Shown piece after piece: positions 42,736 through 44,500 of a stretch of DNA of 44,500 nt (positions within the stretch are counted from its first letter, which is position 1; each line of letters begins with the position of its first letter). The notes under the pieces were generated by a model. That model was not told the origin of the DNA, made no database searches, and worked only from the letters and a program-made list of their open reading frames with translations. Source of the DNA: Vitreoscilla sp. (GTDB lineage Bacteria; Pseudomonadota; Gammaproteobacteria; Burkholderiales; Burkholderiaceae_C); the NCBI GenBank assembly GCA_018780145.1, contig JADMKA010000030.1, positions 1 to 44,500 of the forward strand, in the 5' to 3' direction. The translations under genes were made by a program, and so were the position numbers.

Positions 42736-44256
42736 TCAGGGCTCGCTGGACAGATCCAACGCGCCCGACACCGCGGCCTGGTAGGCCGCGAACACGTCGA
42801 TGCGGCCGTGGCCGATCATGTTGTTGGGCCACTGCGTGCGCGGCGTGCCGCCGCAGGCCTGGTTCACCGGATCGGTGACGCCGCTGGTGGCTGCGGTGGA
42901 GCGCAGCAGGTGCGCCACCACGTTCGGGCGGCCCTTCAGCGCCGGCACCGCCGACATCAGCAGGGCGGCGGCACCGGCCACGTGCGGCGTCGCCATGCTG
43001 GTGCCGCTGAGGTTGGTGTAGGTGTTGGGCGGCCACGCCGAGTTGACGTTGACACCCGGGCCGGAGATATCCGGCTTGACCTGTGCCAGGCCGAAGCGCG
43101 GGCTGACCAGCACCGGGCCGCGGCTCGAGAAGCCCGCCAGCGCGTCGTTGATGTCGGTCGCGCCGATGGTGAGCGAGGCCGAGTAAGTGGCCGGCGGGTT
43201 GGTGATCGAGCTGCAGCCCGGGCCGTTGTTGGCCGCGGCGGCAACGAACAGGATGCCGCCGCTGGTGAGGTTGGCCACCGCGTGCAGGATCTCGTTGCCC
43301 ACCGTGCAGCCTTCGCCCTCGGTGCAGGTCCAGGAGTTGCTGATCACGTCCGGGGCGCGGTCCGGGTCGGGGTTGTTGTTCTGCAGGTCGGTCGGCGCCA
43401 GCATCCACTCCATGCACTCGATGTAGCTGGCCGGCGTGCCGTTGCCGGCGTTCATGTTGCGGCAGCCGATCCACTTGGAGCCGGGCGCAACGCCGATCTG
43501 GTGGGTGGCGTGGTCGTCGCCGGCAAAGGTGCCCGCCGTGTGGGTGCCGTGGCCGTTGTCGTCACAGGGCTGCGGCGAGTTCGCCGGGCAGCTGCCGTTG
43601 GGGCTGTGGATCGCGTCGTGCCAGCTGTAGTTGTGGTCGGCGCTGCTGCCGTTCCAGCCGCGGTACTGCGATTTCAGGGCCGGGTGGTCCCAGCGGTAGC
43701 CGGTGTCCTGCCCGGCGATGACTACGCCCTGGCCGGTGAAGCCAGCGGCCCAGACCAGCGGTGCCTTGATCTTGTCCACGCCCCAGGCGATCGCCTGGGT
43801 GCCCTCCGGTGCCGCCGGCGCACGCGCCGTGCTGGGACGCGGCAGCGGCACCGCGATGGCCGGGTTCGGCTCGACCCGGCGGACGTCGCGGCGCGCGGCC
43901 AGTTCGGCCAGGTCGTCCGCCGAGAGCTTGGCGTAGACGAGGTTCGCGATCCAGAACGGGTGGTAGGCGATGCCACGCGCGTCGAGCCAGGCGCGCAGGT
44001 CACGCTGCTGGGCATCGGCGCGTGCGCGCAGCGCGTCGACCAGCGCACGGCGCCGGGCCTTGTAGTCGGCCCCCGGAGGGAGCGGGGCCAACTCGGGTGC
44101 CGCCTGATCCTTCAGCACGATCAACGCCTCGGCCCGCCCGCCGCGCCGCGCCGCCTCGGCGAGATCGGCATTGATCTGCGCACCCATGGCCGAGCCGCAG
44201 GCCACGGCCAGCGCGGCCAGCGGCCAGCGGTGCAATCGGAGGTGGGACATGCTCAT
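42736..44256 (-). CDS. Secreted subtilisin-like serine protease (S8)
   Basis: A 506-residue subtilase. The signal peptide covers about 1-26 (start at 44256, CAGGAG 10 bases upstream). An I9-like prodomain (ALIVLKDQAAPEL...) occupies about 43-140. The catalytic set is D184 (GQDTGYRWDHP), H236 (NGHGTHTAG), the oxyanion Asn at 343/344 (AANNGPG) and S420 (LSGTSMATPHVAGAAALL). Cysteines at 223, 231, 265, 281, 311, 317 and 348 suggest disulfides. It differs strongly from the S8 protein at 22055-23359 and is not a recent duplicate. It ends 13 bases from the end of the convergent secreted-protein gene. Confidence 0.93.
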   Translation of the reverse strand: MSMSHLRLHRWPLAALAVACGSAMGAQINADLAEAARRGGRAEALIVLKDQAAPELAPLPPGADYKARRRALVDALRARADAQQRDLRAWLDARGIAYHPFWIANLVYAKLSADDLAELAARRDVRRVEPNPAIAVPLPRPSTARAPAAPEGTQAIAWGVDKIKAPLVWAAGFTGQGVVIAGQDTGYRWDHPALKSQYRGWNGSSADHNYSWHDAIHSPNGSCPANSPQPCDDNGHGTHTAGTFAGDDHATHQIGVAPGSKWIGCRNMNAGNGTPASYIECMEWMLAPTDLQNNNPDPDRAPDVISNSWTCTEGEGCTVGNEILHAVANLTSGGILFVAAAANNGPGCSSITNPPATYSASLTIGATDINDALAGFSSRGPVLVSPRFGLAQVKPDISGPGVNVNSAWPPNTYTNLSGTSMATPHVAGAAALLMSAVPALKGRPNVVAHLLRSTAATSGVTDPVNQACGGTPRTQWPNNMIGHGRIDVFAAYQAAVSGALDLSSEP

Positions 44257-44442
44257 GGCGTGGGTGCTCCTGGTGGTTGTGCAAGGCCGGCGCGCGCCTC
44301 TGCGAGAGGCGGCTTGAAGGCTGTCGATTCTGTGCGAAGCGCAGCCGGAAGGCGCCCGACGACATAGGGGGGGCGAGCGGGCCGCGGGGCCGCGCCACCG
44401 GCGCATCAACAGCCGCGCGCTGTCGAGCCCGGGCGCCGCGGT

Positions 44443-44500
44443 TCAGGCCTTCACTTCGACCACCTGTTCGAAGCCGCCGAAGATCATGCGCTTGCCGTCG
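44443..44500 (-). CDS. C-terminal end of a DUF1428 (YbaA-like) protein (partial)
   Basis: Only the last 18 codons are present, entering from the right edge: DGKRMIFGGFEQVVEVKA then stop (44443-44445). The DGKRM(I/V)FGGFE ending is characteristic of DUF1428 proteins, small dimeric alpha/beta-barrel proteins of unknown function. The stretch 44257-44442 between it and the subtilase gene shows only the subtilase ribosome-binding site and no recognisable promoter. Confidence 0.7.
   Translation of the reverse strand, partial: DGKRMIFGGFEQVVEVKA

Overview
The window is very GC-rich, densely packed DNA from a betaproteobacterium, most likely of the order Burkholderiales (Rubrivivax/Leptothrix-like; inferred from gene content and sequence character, not from a database search). 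The evidence for this is a complete Ccm cytochrome c maturation system, the nudB/nuclease/clsB block near aspS, an N-formylglutamate-type hut pathway, and start/stop overlaps in nearly every operon.

Layout. (1) 1-1438: the 3' end of aspS on the plus strand, a terminator hairpin, and a convergent secreted DUF1566-type protein. (2) 1598-18195, minus strand: one continuous run of 14 genes with overlaps or gaps of only a few to about 26 bases. In transcription order these are a His-rich membrane protein (putative b-type cytochrome), a 24-haem multihaem cytochrome, a giant cytochrome with 41 haem motifs and exact 474-bp internal tandem repeats, an AMIN/TPR/outer-membrane beta-barrel protein, ccmABCDEFGHI, and a membrane-anchored ferredoxin-FAD oxidoreductase. 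I read this as a self-contained respiratory or extracellular electron-transfer operon that carries its own haem-attachment machinery. (3) 18357-20913, plus strand: nudB, an endonuclease/exonuclease/phosphatase-family gene and clsB, translationally coupled, with a convergent DUF805 gene. (4) 21341-28268: an accessory module bounded by two paralogous small secreted proteins. Between them the minus-strand operon encodes an ECF-type sigma factor, a 186-residue protein, a TPR-CHAT caspase-like protease and a secreted subtilisin-like protease. Both paralogues have a matching dyad operator upstream. (5) 28432-29161: a ParD/ParE toxin-antitoxin pair with an autoregulatory palindrome. (6) 29193-38470: histidine utilisation. 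hutC-hutD-hutI-hutG-hutF lie on the minus strand and diverge from hutU and hutH on the plus strand around a clear HutC operator. A minus-strand DUF4185/DUF5005-like gene sits between hutU and hutH. (7) 38492-44500: a BON-domain lipoprotein, gamma-glutamyltransferase, a winged-helix/TPR regulator, a small secreted protein, a second subtilisin-like protease and the 3' end of a DUF1428-type gene.

The two regions most likely to hold something undescribed are the haem operon, with 65 haem-binding motifs in two adjacent genes, and the sigma/CHAT/subtilase module with its shared operator. The latter resembles a CRISPR-free relative of the protease-sigma pairing known from type III-E (Craspase) loci. 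No gene-free stretch exceeds 300 bases. I saw no rRNA, tRNA, CRISPR array, insertion sequence or phage gene.
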